Assembly: GCA_002323895.1 (NCBI GenBank)
Contig: DCQM01000001.1
Span: 10,275 to 53,020 of the forward strand
Length of the DNA: 42,746 nt
Direction: 5' to 3'
From: Akkermansiaceae bacterium UBA1518
Lineage (GTDB): Bacteria; Verrucomicrobiota; Verrucomicrobiia; Verrucomicrobiales; Akkermansiaceae
The position numbers and the translations under genes were made by a program. Every line of letters starts with the position of its first letter. Within the stretch, counting starts at the first letter, position 1. Under the pieces are notes generated by a model. It searched no databases and was not told the origin of the DNA. It saw only the letters and a program-made list of their open reading frames with translations. Shown here in pieces: positions 42,699 to 42,746 of the stretch.

Positions 42699-42746
42699 GT
42701 GAAGAAAAAGGTGGGTATTGTCGGCGTAGGTCTCACAATTTCCCAA
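42699..42746 (+). CDS. N-terminus of a Rossmann-fold protein (truncated by window end)
   Basis: Only 16 codons are present, from a GTG at 42699 (an in-frame GTG at 42693 is also possible), giving KKKVGIVGVGLTISQ after the start. The GxG-type glycine pattern after a hydrophobic strand suggests an NAD(P)-binding dehydrogenase or oxidoreductase, such as a Gfo/Idh-type protein. It is divergent from gluQ. The call rests on very little sequence. Confidence 0.4.
   Translation, partial: MKKKVGIVGVGLTISQ

Overview
The window looks like a piece of a marine Verrucomicrobiota chromosome, probably Verrucomicrobiales. This is inferred from gene content and protein style, not from a marker-gene comparison. 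The pointers are secreted formylglycine-type sulfatases, a giant secreted CotH/lamin-tail protein ending in a D-x-D-x-D-G-L-x-N-L-x-E-Y-A calcium-binding repeat, a GMC oxidoreductase paired with a Tat-exported gluconate-2-dehydrogenase subunit-3 partner, and PQQ-propeller proteins. No rRNA, tRNA, insertion sequence, phage gene or CRISPR array was seen.

Layout. 1-2274 (minus): fur, a secreted HExxH protein (ATGA overlap) and a TIM-barrel epimerase-like gene cut by the window edge. 2336-7257 (plus): a lipoprotein, menC and menE, a PIN-PhoH ATPase, a second lipoprotein and a mini-RNase-III-like protein. 7379-9937 (minus): queE, dapA, nuoA and a small conserved-looking protein. 10116-10697 (plus): ruvA. 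10819-13632 (minus): a tight cluster of a secreted caspase-like protein, bioB, a YkuD transpeptidase and a serB-like phosphatase. 14027-17145 (minus): a MalY/PatB aminotransferase, plsX, rpmF and a YceD-like gene. 17166-17756 (plus): aat. 17910-22075 (minus): a two-gene sugar-nucleotide cassette made of a degenerate GalU-like protein and an 1103-residue GHMP kinase/UDPGP-type nucleotidyltransferase fusion. 22213-24087 (plus): pgk and a GbsR-type regulator.

The stretch 24088-25180 looks empty to a standard gene caller, but at 24502-24714 it holds a short SelW-like (Rdx family) gene whose C-x-x-U redox motif uses an in-frame TGA. A stem-loop fitting the bacterial SECIS rules lies just after the TGA and a terminator sits at the gene end. 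I read it as a selenoprotein gene.

25181-31880 (plus) is a catabolic or export cluster: a PQQ-like propeller, a fused double sulfatase, a GMC oxidoreductase and its Tat-signal partner. 32102-35112 (plus) encodes a NagD-like HAD phosphatase and a sodium:solute symporter. 35193-42640 (minus) encodes another sulfatase, the giant CotH/LTD protein and gluQ. The last 48 bases begin a new plus-strand gene.

Functional links: menC/menE make menaquinone, the likely electron acceptor of the complex I to which NuoA belongs; queE and gluQ both concern queuosine in tRNA; rpmF-plsX is the widespread ribosome/phospholipid pairing; and the three sulfatase domains plus the symporter suggest use of sulfated polysaccharides.
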